64,000 nucleotides of DNA from Streptomyces sp. ATexAB-D23 (GCF_000373645.1 NZ_KB892026.1:1-64000), one strand, 5' to 3'. Shown: positions 17,641 to 29,135, numbered from the stretch's first letter. Numbers and translations are program-made. The notes: generated by a model from the sequence alone, not told the origin.

Positions 17641-17848
17641 GCGCCTCACCCTAGGGGGCGCCCCCGGACAACTTCCGCCAATCCCCCTTCCGGCCCGGTC
17701 CGCCGCCCGTACGCTGATGCACAGCGCCGGTGGGGGCCGGTGCCGTATGCAGGGGTACGAGACAGCCGGGCGCCACGGGTGCCGGTCCGGCCCCGTCGGG
17801 GGGACGCACGCTTCGGGGCGCCCCAGAACACACAGCATGGGGGTGCCT

Positions 17849-18646
17849 GTGGCCCGTATCCGGGTTCTCGTGGTGGACGACCACCGGATCTTCGCCGAAT
17901 CGCTCGCCGCCGCGCTCGCGGCCGAGCCGGACGTCGAGGTGGCGGCGGCGGGCAGCGGCCCGGCCGCGCTGCGCTGTCTGGAGCGCGCGGCGGCGGAGGG
18001 GCGCGGTTACGACGTCCTGCTGGTCGACGCGGAACTGGGCAACCTGGCCCCGGCGGGGCGAGACGGCGCGGGCCCGGTCCCGGTGCCCGCCCCGCGCGCC
18101 GGACAGCCGGCCCCGGTCGACGGGATCTCCCTGGTCGGCGCGGTCCGCGCGGCCCGTCCCTCGGTCCGTACGGTGGTGCTCGCCGAGAAGGACGACCCGG
18201 GCCGGGCCGCGCTCGCCCTCCAGGCCGGGGCCTGCGGCTGGGTCGCCAAGGACAGCTCGCTGCAACGGCTGCTGGCGGTGATCAGGGGGGTGCTGCGCGA
18301 CGAGACCCATCTGCCCGCCGCCCTGCTCACCGGGGTGCTGCGGGAGCTGCTGGCCGGGCGCAAGCACCGCACCGAGAGCGAGGAGCTGGTCGAGTCGCTG
18401 ACCCCGCGCGAGCGGGAGGTGCTGCGGTGCATGGTCGCGGGCCTGGGCCGCAAGGCGGTCGCGGAACGTCTCTTCCTCTCCCCGCACACCGTGCGCACGC
18501 ACATGCAGAACGTCCTGGGGAAGCTGGGCGTGCACTCGACGCTGGCGGCCGTGGCGCTGGCCAGACGCGCCGGGGTCGGCCCGGCCGATCTTCAGGACCC
18601 GGCGCTACCCGGGGATGTTGTCGAACGGGGCAGTCAACTGGCGTAG
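17849..18646 (+). CDS. LuxR-type response regulator with Pro/Ala insertion
   Basis: 265 residues from the GTG at 17849, which has GGGGG five bases upstream; an ATG at 17837 is possible but lacks a ribosome site. The receiver has the DD pair (10-11), phospho-acceptor Asp60 in YDVLLVDAEL and the Lys of GWVAKDSS, so it should be phosphorylatable. An unusual Ala/Pro/Gly-rich insert of about 30 residues (PAGRDGAGPVPVPAPRAG) follows the Asp. The C-terminal LuxR domain reads LTPREREVLRCMVAG and HTVRTHMQNVLGKLGV. No kinase is adjacent. Its last 42 bp overlap the 3' end of tamR on the other strand. Confidence 0.88.
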   Translation: MARIRVLVVDDHRIFAESLAAALAAEPDVEVAAAGSGPAALRCLERAAAEGRGYDVLLVDAELGNLAPAGRDGAGPVPVPAPRAGQPAPVDGISLVGAVRAARPSVRTVVLAEKDDPGRAALALQAGACGWVAKDSSLQRLLAVIRGVLRDETHLPAALLTGVLRELLAGRKHRTESEELVESLTPREREVLRCMVAGLGRKAVAERLFLSPHTVRTHMQNVLGKLGVHSTLAAVALARRAGVGPADLQDPALPGDVVERGSQLA

Positions 18647-19102
18647 CAGTCCGGCCAGTTCGGAACGCTGCTGGTGCGAGAGCTCGCCGAGGATGGCGCG
18701 CTCCTGGGCCAGCAGCCCGGCCAGCGACTGGTCGGCCTTGTCGCGGCCCTCGGGGGTGAGCCGGACCAGGACCCCGCGCCGGTCGCTGGGGTCGGGGAGC
18801 CGCTCGACGAGGTTCTTCTTGGTGAGGCGGTCGATGCGGTTGGTCATCGTGCCCGAGGTGACCAGCGTCTGGGTGAGCAGCTGGCCGGGGGAGAGCTGGT
18901 AGGGGGCGCCGGCGCGGCGCAGCGACGTGAGGACGTCGAATTCCCACGGCTCCAGCTGGTGCTCGGCGAAGGCGATCCTGCGGGCCCGGTCGAGGTGGCG
19001 GGCCAGGCGGGAGACGCGGCTGAGGACCTCCAGTGGTTCCACGTCGAGGTCGGGGCGCTCGCGGCGCCATGCAGCGACCAGTCGGTCAACCTCGTCCTCC
19101 AT
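18605..19102 (-). CDS. tamR: MarR-family regulator, TamR-like
   Basis: 165 residues with the MarR winged helix: LEPWEFDVLTSLRRAG, then SPGQLLTQTLVTSGTMTNRI (recognition helix) and the wing DPSDRRGVLVRLT. It is divergent from a trans-aconitate methyltransferase gene with two 12-bp palindromes between them. This matches the S. coelicolor TamR/tam system, in which TamR represses tam and answers to aconitate and citrate; I assign the name on family and synteny. The chosen ATG has no clear ribosome site, so a leaderless or alternative start is possible. The 3' end overlaps the convergent response regulator. Confidence 0.85.
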   Translation of the reverse strand: MEDEVDRLVAAWRRERPDLDVEPLEVLSRVSRLARHLDRARRIAFAEHQLEPWEFDVLTSLRRAGAPYQLSPGQLLTQTLVTSGTMTNRIDRLTKKNLVERLPDPSDRRGVLVRLTPEGRDKADQSLAGLLAQERAILGELSHQQRSELAGLLRQLTAPFDNIPG

Positions 19103-19138
19103 GTGGATCAGTGTAGAGGGTCTGTCGACATGAAGTCT

Positions 19139-19165
19139 CTTGAATTCAAGTGTCTTGACATCAAG
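19139..19165. promoter_or_regulatory. TamR operator pair
   Basis: The perfect palindrome CTTGAATTCAAG (19139-19150) and the imperfect CTTGACATCAAG (19154-19165) are spaced 15 bp start to start between tamR and tam. The spacing and symmetry fit two MarR dimers controlling both genes. Confidence 0.8.
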
Positions 19166-19190
19166 ATAGTTGTGGATGATCCTGAACTCC

Positions 19191-19985
19191 ATGACCGCAC
19201 CCGTCTGGGATCCGCAGCAGTACCTGCGCCACGCGGACCACCGCACCCGCCCCTTTTACGACCTGCTGGCCCGCGTCCCCGACCCGCCCGGCAGCCGCGC
19301 GCGCATCGCCGACCTCGGCTGCGGCGCCGGCAACGTCACCGCCCTGCTCGCCGCGCGCTGGCCGCACGCCCGCATCACCGGCTACGACAACTCCCCGCAG
19401 ATGCTGGAGCGCGCCCGCGCCCACGCCACGGAGCTGCTGGACTTCGCCGAGGCCGACGCCGCCACCTGGACGCCCTCCGAGCCGTACGGTCTGATCATCT
19501 CCAACGCCCTGCTCCAGTGGATTCCCGGCCACGCCGGCCTCCTCCCGGGCTGGCTGGACGCCCTGCTCCCCGGCGGCACCCTCGCCCTCCAGGTCCCCGG
19601 CAACTTCGACCGGCCCAGCCACGCCCTGATGCGCGAACTCGCCGAGTCCCCGCGCTGGCGCTCCCGCCTGGGCGGCCGGCTCCGCCACGCCGACGCCGTA
19701 CTGAGCCCGGCCGGCTACCTGGACCTGCTGACGGGCCCCGGCGTCACCGCCGACGTCTGGGAGACCACCTACCTCCACCTGCTGACCGGCGAGGACCCCG
19801 TCCTGGACTGGGTGAAGGGCACCGGCCTGCGCCCCGTCCTGACCGCGCTCGCCGACGACGAGGAGGCCCGGGACGCCTTCCTCGCCGACTACCGCGACCT
19901 GCTGCGCACGGCCTACCCCCGTGGCCCGCACGGCACGGTCTTCCCCTTCCGCCGCATCTTCGCCGTCGCCCATCGGGAGAAGTGA
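19191..19985 (+). CDS. tam: trans-aconitate 2-methyltransferase
   Basis: Methylates trans-aconitate, a by-product and inhibitor of aconitase, with S-adenosylmethionine in the cytoplasm. 264 residues, class I methyltransferase. The N-terminal VWDPQQYLRHADHRTRPFYD is characteristic of Tam, and the SAM motif IADLGCGAGNVTALLA is at about 38-53. Motif IISNALLQWIPGH follows near 100-112. The ATG at 19191 gives the usual length; only a weak ribosome site precedes it. The stop overlaps the downstream VOC gene (TGATG). Control by the divergent TamR is expected. Confidence 0.92.
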   Translation: MTAPVWDPQQYLRHADHRTRPFYDLLARVPDPPGSRARIADLGCGAGNVTALLAARWPHARITGYDNSPQMLERARAHATELLDFAEADAATWTPSEPYGLIISNALLQWIPGHAGLLPGWLDALLPGGTLALQVPGNFDRPSHALMRELAESPRWRSRLGGRLRHADAVLSPAGYLDLLTGPGVTADVWETTYLHLLTGEDPVLDWVKGTGLRPVLTALADDEEARDAFLADYRDLLRTAYPRGPHGTVFPFRRIFAVAHREK

Positions 19986-20350
19986 TGATCACCGCCCTCG
20001 ACCACGTCCAGCTCGCCGCCCCCGAGGGCAGCGAGGACGCCCTGCGCGCGTACTACACCGATGTGCTCGGCATGACCGAGATCGCCAAGCCGCCCGTGCT
20101 GGCCGCGCGGGGCGGCTGCTGGTTCGCGGCCGGCCCGGTCCAGCTGCACCTGGGCATCGAGACCGACTTCCGCCCGGCCCGCAAGGCCCACCCGGGGCTG
20201 CGGGTCACGGGTATCGAGGCGTACGCGGCCCGGCTGACCGAGCGCGGCGCCGAAGTGGTCTGGGACGGGAACCTGCCGGGCCACCGCCGTTTCTACAGCC
20301 ACGACCCGGTCGGCAACCGGCTGGAGTTCCTGGAGCCGGTGACCGGCTGA
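19985..20350 (+). CDS. VOC (glyoxalase/bleomycin-resistance fold) protein
   Basis: 121 residues, a single VOC module: an N-terminal ALDHVQLAAPEGSEDALRAY, a central GPVQLHLGIE strand and a C-terminal FYSHDPVGNRLEFLEP, where the His and the Glu are the usual metal-ligand positions. Family members include glyoxalases, dioxygenases and resistance proteins; the reaction here is unknown. The start overlaps the tam stop, so it is translated from the same message and probably serves the same stress response. Confidence 0.85.
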   Translation: MITALDHVQLAAPEGSEDALRAYYTDVLGMTEIAKPPVLAARGGCWFAAGPVQLHLGIETDFRPARKAHPGLRVTGIEAYAARLTERGAEVVWDGNLPGHRRFYSHDPVGNRLEFLEPVTG

Positions 20351-20368
20351 GCCCGCCGGGACACGGCA

Positions 20369-20404
20369 GCGCCCCGCCCCCACGAGCGAGTGGGGACGGG
20401 GCGC
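20369..20404. terminator. bidirectional hairpin between VOC and FG-GAP genes
   Basis: GCGCCCCGCCCCCAC pairs with GTGGGGACGGGGCGC around GAGCGA with one mismatch. It lies between two convergent genes. Confidence 0.75.
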
Positions 20405-20423
20405 CGGGGTTCACGCGGGCCGG

Positions 20424-22181
20424 TCAGTACAGGCCGTTGTAGGTGTCCCAGCCGTAGCCGATCTTGACGCGCTTGGTGAGCTGGCCGGTGCCGGTGGACG
20501 TGTAGCGGTACACGTCGCCCTTGCCGTCGACGCCGATCAGGTCGGCCCTGCCGTCGCCGTCCATGTCGCCCGGAGCGGCGAACTGCTTGTAGATGTTGTA
20601 GCCGGTGCCGATCTTGACGCGGGCCGAGAGCGGCTTCGCGGCGTCGCCCGTGCCCTTGTACAGGTAGAGCGTGCCGTCCTTGGCGATGGCCACGACGTCC
20701 GCGATGCCGTCGCCGCTGAGGTCCCCGGCGCCGACGATCTTGGTGTACGCCTGGTAGCCGTAGCCGACCTTGACCTTGGTGGCGAACTTGGTGCCCAGGC
20801 CGTTGCCCTTGTACAGGTACAGGTCGCCCTTGGTGTCGCGGGCCAGCAGGTCGCCCTTGCCGTCGCCGCTCAGGTCGCCGGGACCGGTCAGGCTGTTGTA
20901 GACCTGCCAGCCGGACCCGATGTACTCGGCGCCGACGTAGAGCTGGCCCTGGTACTGCTGGACGAGGTCGCCCCAGCCGTCGTTGTCCAGCGAGGAGGCG
21001 AGCGACAGGCTCACCTGGTTCCAGCCGGTGTCCGAGCTGTCCAGCTGGCGGGGGAAGAACTGCCCGTTGTTCCGGGCCTGGTACCAGTAGAGGCTGCCGC
21101 CCTTGGTGCGGCCCTCCAGCTCGTGCTTGCCGAAGTCCGGGTTGCCGCCCGCGCCGACGAACAGCGCCGCCGCGTTCCATCCGCTGCCGGAGGCCACGCG
21201 CGGCTCGAAGGTGCCGTTTCCGGTGGACAGGTAGGTGAAGACGTCGCCGCCGGGCTTGCGGGCGAGGAGGTCGCCGAGCCCGTCGCCGTCGATGTCGTCG
21301 ACACCGATGAGCTGGTTGTAGATGTCGTAGCCGTAGCCGACCTTGACGCGCGCCTTGAACGGCTTCGCCGGGTCGCCGGTGCCCGCGTAGAAGTACAGGT
21401 CGCCGCCGGTCGTACGGGCGATGACGTCGCCGAGCCCATCGCCGTTGACGTCGTTGGTGCCCACGATCTGGTCGTAGACGTTCCAGCCGTAGCCCACCTT
21501 GACGCCGGCCTTGAAGGGCGCGCTGTCGACCTTGCCGGTGGAGATGTAGACGTAGATGTCACCGGAGGGCGTCCGAGCGATCAGGTCGCCGCGGCCGTCG
21601 CCGTTCAGGTCGCCGGGGGAGACGACCTTGTTGTACTTCTGCCAGCCGTTGCCCGACCAGGTGACGTAACCCGTGCTGTCGGCGCCCCAGCTCTGGTAGA
21701 GCGAGAGCTTGCCCGCCGCCGAGAGCGTCAGGACCTCGGACATGCCGCCGCCGTCGAGGTCGCCCGGCGTGATGATGTCCTTGGGCGTCTCGAACTGGTC
21801 GTCGCTGTTGATCTGGTACGGGTGCGAGCCCGACGCGTCCGTGATGGCGTAGAGGTTGCCGTCGAGCCCCCGGTACAGCGTGTCGCTGTAGCCGTCGCCG
21901 TCGAGGTCGCTCAGCGGCTTGGCCGCAACGGCGGCCGCCGACGCGGCGCCCGGCGCACGCGAGGCACCGGACTTCTTCTTCGCGGTGCGCTTGGGCAGCG
22001 TCAGCGTCGGCTGACCGCCGGACTCCGGGGTGAACTGCGGGGTGGCGCCGCGAGGTACGGGCGCCGAGTCATCGGCCGAGGCCGGGGCCGCCAGCAGCAT
22101 GCCGGCGGAGAGAACGAGTGCGGTGCAGGCCGCGAGCCGCCGCGCGCGCTTCGGGCGCGGAACAGAGCGGCCGGGTTCCAC
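20424..22181 (-). CDS. exported FG-GAP/VCBS repeat protein
   Basis: About 585 residues. A basic N-terminus (RPKRARR) and hydrophobic core (LAACTALVLSAGMLLAAPASA) form a Sec signal peptide with cleavage after ASA. A Lys-rich linker and a string of ~45-residue repeats follow, each with DLxGDGxxDLLAR and DxYLYxGTG blocks. The repeats resemble calcium-binding FG-GAP blades and probably form a secreted beta-propeller. I place the start at GTG 22181, which is preceded by a G-run; TTG 22190 and GTG 22235 are alternatives. No enzymatic domain is fused, so a binding or structural role outside the cell is the best guess. Confidence 0.85.
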   Translation of the reverse strand: MEPGRSVPRPKRARRLAACTALVLSAGMLLAAPASADDSAPVPRGATPQFTPESGGQPTLTLPKRTAKKKSGASRAPGAASAAAVAAKPLSDLDGDGYSDTLYRGLDGNLYAITDASGSHPYQINSDDQFETPKDIITPGDLDGGGMSEVLTLSAAGKLSLYQSWGADSTGYVTWSGNGWQKYNKVVSPGDLNGDGRGDLIARTPSGDIYVYISTGKVDSAPFKAGVKVGYGWNVYDQIVGTNDVNGDGLGDVIARTTGGDLYFYAGTGDPAKPFKARVKVGYGYDIYNQLIGVDDIDGDGLGDLLARKPGGDVFTYLSTGNGTFEPRVASGSGWNAAALFVGAGGNPDFGKHELEGRTKGGSLYWYQARNNGQFFPRQLDSSDTGWNQVSLSLASSLDNDGWGDLVQQYQGQLYVGAEYIGSGWQVYNSLTGPGDLSGDGKGDLLARDTKGDLYLYKGNGLGTKFATKVKVGYGYQAYTKIVGAGDLSGDGIADVVAIAKDGTLYLYKGTGDAAKPLSARVKIGTGYNIYKQFAAPGDMDGDGRADLIGVDGKGDVYRYTSTGTGQLTKRVKIGYGWDTYNGLY

Positions 22182-22375
22182 AGAAGACAAAGCCCCCCCA
22201 GGGGTAAGTGGTGGAACCGGGTGAATAGCCTTCACGGGTGCATGACATGCAGCGGTGAAGAACCATTCCCGGGATATTCACAGACTCTACAACTGTGTAC
22301 AGCGCAACTGAAGTGGTTTTGCCGGGGATCAACATTGCGGCTCGGCCACATACCGCCCCCGGCCCCACCGGCCGT

Positions 22376-23062
22376 TCAGCTCTTGCGGTGGCCGATCAGC
22401 CGCGGCTTCGACTCCAGGTTCTCCAGGCCGTGCCAGGCCAGGTTCACCAGATGGGCGGCGACCTCCGCCTTCTTCGGCTTGCGCGCGTTCACCCACCACT
22501 GCCCCGTCAGCGCCACCATGCCCACCAGCGCCTGCGCGTACAGCGGTGCCAGCTTCGCGTCGAAGCCGCGGGCCTTGAACTCCAGCCCGAGGATGTCCTC
22601 CACCTGGGTCGCGATATCACTGATCAGGGAGGCGAACGTGCCCGTGGACTGGGCGACCGGCGAGTCACGGACCAGGATGCGGAAACCGTCCGTGTACGTC
22701 TCGATGTAGTCCAGCAGCGCGAACGCCGCCTGCTCCAGCAGCTCACGCGGATGCCCCGCGGTCAGCGCACCGGTCACCATGTCCAGGAGCTGGCGCATCT
22801 CCCGGTCCACCACGACCGCGTACAGCCCCTCCTTGCCGCCGAAGTGCTCGTAGACGACCGGCTTCGAGACCCCCGCGCGGGCGGCGATCTCCTCCACCGA
22901 CGTGCCCTCGAAGCCCTTGTCGGCGAACAAGGTGCGACCGATGTCCAGCAGCTGCTCCCGGCGTTCCTTCCCGGTCATCCGGACCCGGCGGGCCCGTCGT
23001 GTGGAAGGTGCACGGGTGTTCTCGCTGCTTGCGCTGGAGTCGGTCGCCACGTCGTCCATCAT
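22376..23062 (-). CDS. TetR-family regulator, operon partner of the desaturase
   Basis: 228 residues. After a basic N-terminal tail the HTH reads REQLLDIGRTLFADKGFEGT, then VEEIAARAGVSKPVVYEHFG, a textbook TetR DNA-binding domain; the C-terminal ligand domain carries GFRILVRDSPVA. It overlaps the end of the fatty-acid desaturase gene (ATGA) and is translated from the same message. Two palindromes in the desaturase promoter are probably its operators, giving autoregulation and control of membrane unsaturation, by analogy with DesT-type systems. The ligand, perhaps an acyl-CoA, is an inference. Confidence 0.88.
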   Translation of the reverse strand: MMDDVATDSSASSENTRAPSTRRARRVRMTGKERREQLLDIGRTLFADKGFEGTSVEEIAARAGVSKPVVYEHFGGKEGLYAVVVDREMRQLLDMVTGALTAGHPRELLEQAAFALLDYIETYTDGFRILVRDSPVAQSTGTFASLISDIATQVEDILGLEFKARGFDAKLAPLYAQALVGMVALTGQWWVNARKPKKAEVAAHLVNLAWHGLENLESKPRLIGHRKS

Positions 23063-24039
23063 GCCGGGTCGGCCGCCGCGCGGTCGCGCCGGGACTCGAT
23101 ACGGGCGGAGTCGGGCCAGCGCACGTCGTACGCCCAGCCGGCCTGCTCGAACCACCGGATCAGCCGGGCGCTCGAATCGATCTGACCGCGCATCACCCCG
23201 TGCCGGGCGCTGGTCGGGTCCGCGTGGTGCAGGTTGTGCCAGGACTCGCCGCACGACAGGACCGCGAGCCACCACACGTTGCCGGACTTGTCACGGGACT
23301 TGAAGGGGCGCTTGCCGACCGCGTGGCAGATCGAGTTGATCGACCACGTCACGTGGTGCAGCAGGGCCACCCGTACCAGGGAGCCCCAGAAGAACGCCGT
23401 CGCCGCACCCCACCACGACATCGTCACCAGACCGCCGATCAGCGGGGGGATCGCCAGCGAGATGATCGTGAACGTCAGGAAGTGGCGCGAGATGCCGCGG
23501 ATCGCCGGGTCCTTGATGAGGTCCGGCGCGTACTTCTGCTGCGGGGTCCGCTCCTCATCGAACATCCACGCGATGTGGGCCCACCACAGGCCCTTCATCA
23601 GCGCCGGCAGCGACTCACCGAAACGCCACGGCGAGTGCGGATCGCCCTCCGCGTCCGAGAACCGGTGGTGCTTGCGGTGATCGGCCACCCAGCGCACCAG
23701 CGGACCTTCGACCGCCAGCGAACCGGCCACGGCCAGGGCGATGCGGAGCGGACGCTTCGCCTTGAACGAACCATGCGTGAAGTACCGGTGGAAGCCGATC
23801 GTGATGCCGTGGCAGCCGATGAAGTACATCGCCACCATCAGGCCCAGATCGAGCCAGCTCACACCGCGGCCCCAGGCCAGCGGCACCGCCGCGACCAGCG
23901 CCACGAACGGCACGACGATGAACAGCAGGAGCGCGATCTGCTCGATCGACCGCTTGTTGTCCCCGCCGAGCGTGGCGGAGGGAAGGGATTGGTCACCGGC
24001 CGCCGGAGCGGCCTCGATCACTTCGGGGCTGGTCTTCAT
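23059..24039 (-). CDS. membrane acyl-CoA/acyl-lipid delta-9 desaturase
   Basis: Inserts a cis double bond into fatty-acyl chains using O2 and a di-iron centre at the membrane. 326 residues from the ATG at 24039, behind AGGGGAC. All three histidine boxes are present: HRYFTH, DHRKHHRFSD and ESWHNLHH. Hydrophobic pairs lie before the first box and in the middle (TFTIISLAIPPLIGGLVTM). The promoter region carries two TetR-type palindromes, and the TetR gene follows with overlap. Divergent from ppc. Regiospecificity is inferred from family resemblance. Confidence 0.9.
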   Translation of the reverse strand: MKTSPEVIEAAPAAGDQSLPSATLGGDNKRSIEQIALLLFIVVPFVALVAAVPLAWGRGVSWLDLGLMVAMYFIGCHGITIGFHRYFTHGSFKAKRPLRIALAVAGSLAVEGPLVRWVADHRKHHRFSDAEGDPHSPWRFGESLPALMKGLWWAHIAWMFDEERTPQQKYAPDLIKDPAIRGISRHFLTFTIISLAIPPLIGGLVTMSWWGAATAFFWGSLVRVALLHHVTWSINSICHAVGKRPFKSRDKSGNVWWLAVLSCGESWHNLHHADPTSARHGVMRGQIDSSARLIRWFEQAGWAYDVRWPDSARIESRRDRAAADPA

Positions 24040-24079
24040 GGGGAGTCCCCTGAGGGTGAGAGCGGGTCGGACAGCCAGG

Positions 24080-24110
24080 GTTACGCATCCGTAACCTACG
24101 GCTTCGTAAG
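24080..24110 (-). promoter_or_regulatory. two TetR-type operators upstream of the desaturase
   Basis: GTTACGCATCCGTAAC (24080-24095) is a perfect 6-4-6 palindrome. It abuts CCTACGGCTTCGTAAG (24095-24110), a second copy with arms mismatched only at the edges. On the desaturase strand a possible -10 (CATACT) lies just upstream, placing the sites where a repressor would act. Confidence 0.75.
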
Positions 24111-24375
24111 TATGGCAGCGCGAAGGCCCGCCCACGAGAGGACGAAACACCACGCACGGACGGACGAATACCGGGTAGACACACTCCGCGTACCCCGGCC
24201 GGACACGTCACGAACCGAGGACACCTTCCGGGGCGCGAACAGCACCCAGAGCACGGACACCTATCCTGGAGAGGTCGGACAGCGCGGTCCGCACCCTGCT
24301 TTCCGGGGTGGCGTCGGCATCCGCCGACCGCGGTCCCCGGGTCCCGTGCACAACCACTGCAAGGAGCCGCACACT

Positions 24376-27105
<2,730 letters not shown>

Positions 27106-27141
27106 CCCGGCACGGACCGCGGGCGGGGCGCGCTCAGCGCC

Positions 27142-27609
27142 TCACAGGGCGATGAACGCCGCCATCAGCAGCGCCCCGCCCGCGATCCCGGCACCCCACG
27201 CCGTCCGCGTCAGCCGCAGACCCCCGCCGATCACCAGCGCCGCCAGCACGAGCGCCCCGCCCAGCGGCACCCACGCATGGAAGAAGCCCGCCGCCCCGGT
27301 CCGCACCACCTCGTCCGTGCCCGGCTTCACCACCACGGCGAAACGGTCCCCCTTGCGGGCCGCCACCGACTTCTCCACCGACACCCGGGACCGCGCCCCG
27401 GCCCCGTCCGACGGCGCGTACGGCCCCGTACAGACCTCGCTGCCGCACCCCGTCACCGTCATCGTCCCGTGCTCGCGGCCCTTGGCCAGCACGATGTGGT
27501 GCGCCGCGTCCCACGACGCCAGCACACCCGCCACCAGCAGCACCAGGACGACACAGCCGACCGCCGCGGCACGGCCGTAACCCAGCGCACGCCGCTTCGC
27601 GCCGCTCAC
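27142..27609 (-). CDS. small membrane protein downstream of pth
   Basis: 155 residues. A basic N-terminus precedes one helix (AAAVGCVVLVLLVAGVLASW), an exposed ~70-residue segment with two Cys (VTGCGSEVCTGPY) that could form a disulfide, and two more helices (PLGGALVLAALVIGGGLRL and AGIAGGALLMAAFIAL). I do not recognise a named family; the topology suggests a redox- or envelope-exposed loop. The GTG start overlaps the pth stop (GTGA), so it is co-translated with pth, probably by operon position rather than shared function. Confidence 0.8.
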   Translation of the reverse strand: MSGAKRRALGYGRAAAVGCVVLVLLVAGVLASWDAAHHIVLAKGREHGTMTVTGCGSEVCTGPYAPSDGAGARSRVSVEKSVAARKGDRFAVVVKPGTDEVVRTGAAGFFHAWVPLGGALVLAALVIGGGLRLTRTAWGAGIAGGALLMAAFIAL

Positions 27610-28199
27610 GTGTTGTACGCCGACTGCGCGCGCTCCAGACCCTCCGCCAGCAGACACTCCACCGCGTCGGCCGCCCGGTCCACCTCGTAGGCGAGATCCT
27701 TGCGCTCGGCGGACGAGAAGTCCTTCAGCACGAAATCGGCCACCTGCATCCGCCCCGGCGGCCGGCCGATCCCGAACCGGACGCGGTGGTAGCCGGGGCC
27801 CATCGACTTCGTCATCGACTTCAGCCCGTTGTGCCCGTTGTCGCCGCCGCCCAGCTTCAGCCGCAGCGTCCCGTAATCGATGTCCAATTCGTCATGGACC
27901 GCCACCACACGGTCCAGCGGCACCTTGTAGAAGTCCCGCAGCGCCGTGACCGGCCCCCCGGACAGATTCATGTACGACATCGGCTTCGCGACCACCACCC
28001 GCCGGCTCAGCGGACCCGGCGGACCGATCCGCCCCTCCAGCACCTGCGCCTGCGCCTTCGGGGCCCGCTTGAACTTCCCGCCGATCCGCTCGGCGAGCAG
28101 GTCGGCGACCATGAAACCGACGTTGTGCCGGTTCGCCGCGTACTCGGGGCCGGGATTGCCCAGCCCCACGATCAGCCAGGGGTCGGTGGCGTCGGACAT
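27606..28199 (-). CDS. pth: peptidyl-tRNA hydrolase
   Basis: Releases tRNA from prematurely dropped peptidyl-tRNA so it can be recharged. 197 residues. The N-terminal LIVGLGNPGPEYAANRHNVG contains the substrate-binding Asn and catalytic His of the family; SYMNLSGG and the catalytic-Asp segment HDELDIDYG follow, then GGDNGHNGLKS. The next gene upstream is rplY, as in many actinobacteria. A hairpin between them may lower expression of pth relative to rplY. Confidence 0.95.
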   Translation of the reverse strand: MSDATDPWLIVGLGNPGPEYAANRHNVGFMVADLLAERIGGKFKRAPKAQAQVLEGRIGPPGPLSRRVVVAKPMSYMNLSGGPVTALRDFYKVPLDRVVAVHDELDIDYGTLRLKLGGGDNGHNGLKSMTKSMGPGYHRVRFGIGRPPGRMQVADFVLKDFSSAERKDLAYEVDRAADAVECLLAEGLERAQSAYNT

Positions 28200-28250
28200 C
28201 GCGCGAAGTCTCCTCGTTCGTACACGTACGGCGGTCGCGGACAGGAAAAC

Positions 28251-28284
28251 GGGGCGGCGGACTCCGGAAGGAGACCACCGCCCC
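28251..28284 (-). terminator. hairpin after rplY
   Basis: GGGGCGGCGG pairs with CCACCGCCCC (one mismatch), and an inner CTCC/GGAG stem extends it. It lies between rplY and pth on the leftward transcript and may act as an attenuating terminator. Confidence 0.65.
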
Positions 28285-28306
28285 GTCAGTCAAGCAGGTG
28301 TGAGGC

Positions 28307-28888
28307 TCAGGCCTCCTCGGCGGAGTCCTCCGCGGGGGCTTCCTCGACCTGAGCGGCGACGACCGCGAGAACGACCGCCTCCGGGTCGGCCTCGGCGAGC
28401 ACCGAACCCTCCGGCAGCGGGATGTCCTTGGCGAGGATCGACGCACCGGCGTCCAGGCCCTGCACGGAGACCGTGACGGACTCGGGGATGTGGGTGGCCT
28501 CGGCCTCGACGAGCAGCGTGTTCATCACGTACTCCAGCAGGTTGCCGCCCGGGGCCAGGTCGCCCTCGGCGTGCACCGCGATCTCGACGTTGACCTTCTC
28601 GCCGCGCTTCACGGTCAGCAGGTCGACGTGCTCGATGTCGCCCTTGAGCGGGTTGCGCTGGACGGCCTTCGGGATGACCAGGGCGTCCTTGCCGTCGATC
28701 TCCAGACCGATCAGGACGTTGGCGGTACGCAGCGCGAGCTGGAGCTCGTGGCCCGGAAGCGTGATGTGGACGGACTCGGCACCGTGGCCGTAGACGACCG
28801 CGGGGACCAGGTTGGCGCGACGCGCACGACGGGCGGCGCCCTTGCCGAACTCGGTACGGACCTCGGCGTTGAGCTTGATCTCGGCCAT
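28307..28888 (-). CDS. rplY: 50S ribosomal protein L25/general stress protein Ctc
   Basis: Binds 5S rRNA in the large ribosomal subunit. 193 residues, the long Ctc form with an N-terminal L25 domain (about 1-90, including EFGKGAARRARRANLVPAVV) and the C-terminal TL5 beta domain, ending in an Ala/Glu-rich tail (VEEAPAEDSAEEA). ATG at 28888 follows AGGAG. Located between pth and prs, the order seen in S. coelicolor and relatives. Confidence 0.95.
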   Translation of the reverse strand: MAEIKLNAEVRTEFGKGAARRARRANLVPAVVYGHGAESVHITLPGHELQLALRTANVLIGLEIDGKDALVIPKAVQRNPLKGDIEHVDLLTVKRGEKVNVEIAVHAEGDLAPGGNLLEYVMNTLLVEAEATHIPESVTVSVQGLDAGASILAKDIPLPEGSVLAEADPEAVVLAVVAAQVEEAPAEDSAEEA

Positions 28889-28991
28889 GACGGCACTCCT
28901 CGTAAGGTGACGAAACTGCGGATGGTCACCCGGCCCACGACAGGCCTGCTACGAAGAGCGCGCCGATAACGGATCGCCGTACCTATGAGTA

Positions 28992-29040
28992 CGGCCTCCC
29001 TCGCCGAGCAACTCGATGAGTCTACCCGGCGGGGAGGCCG
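28992..29040 (-). terminator. hairpin after prs
   Basis: CGGCCTCCC and CGCCG on one side pair with CGGCG and GGGAGGCCG on the other, with a single bulged T and a 20-nt loop. It lies 96 bp downstream of prs on the leftward strand and upstream of the rplY promoter region. Confidence 0.7.
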
Positions 29041-29135
29041 CACCCCAAAGTGGATCAGTGGGCGACCGGAGCCACCCGCTGCCCGCTGTTCCCGCAGGTC
29101 CTATCGTTCCTGCTGATTCTGCTGCTCCTGCTGGT

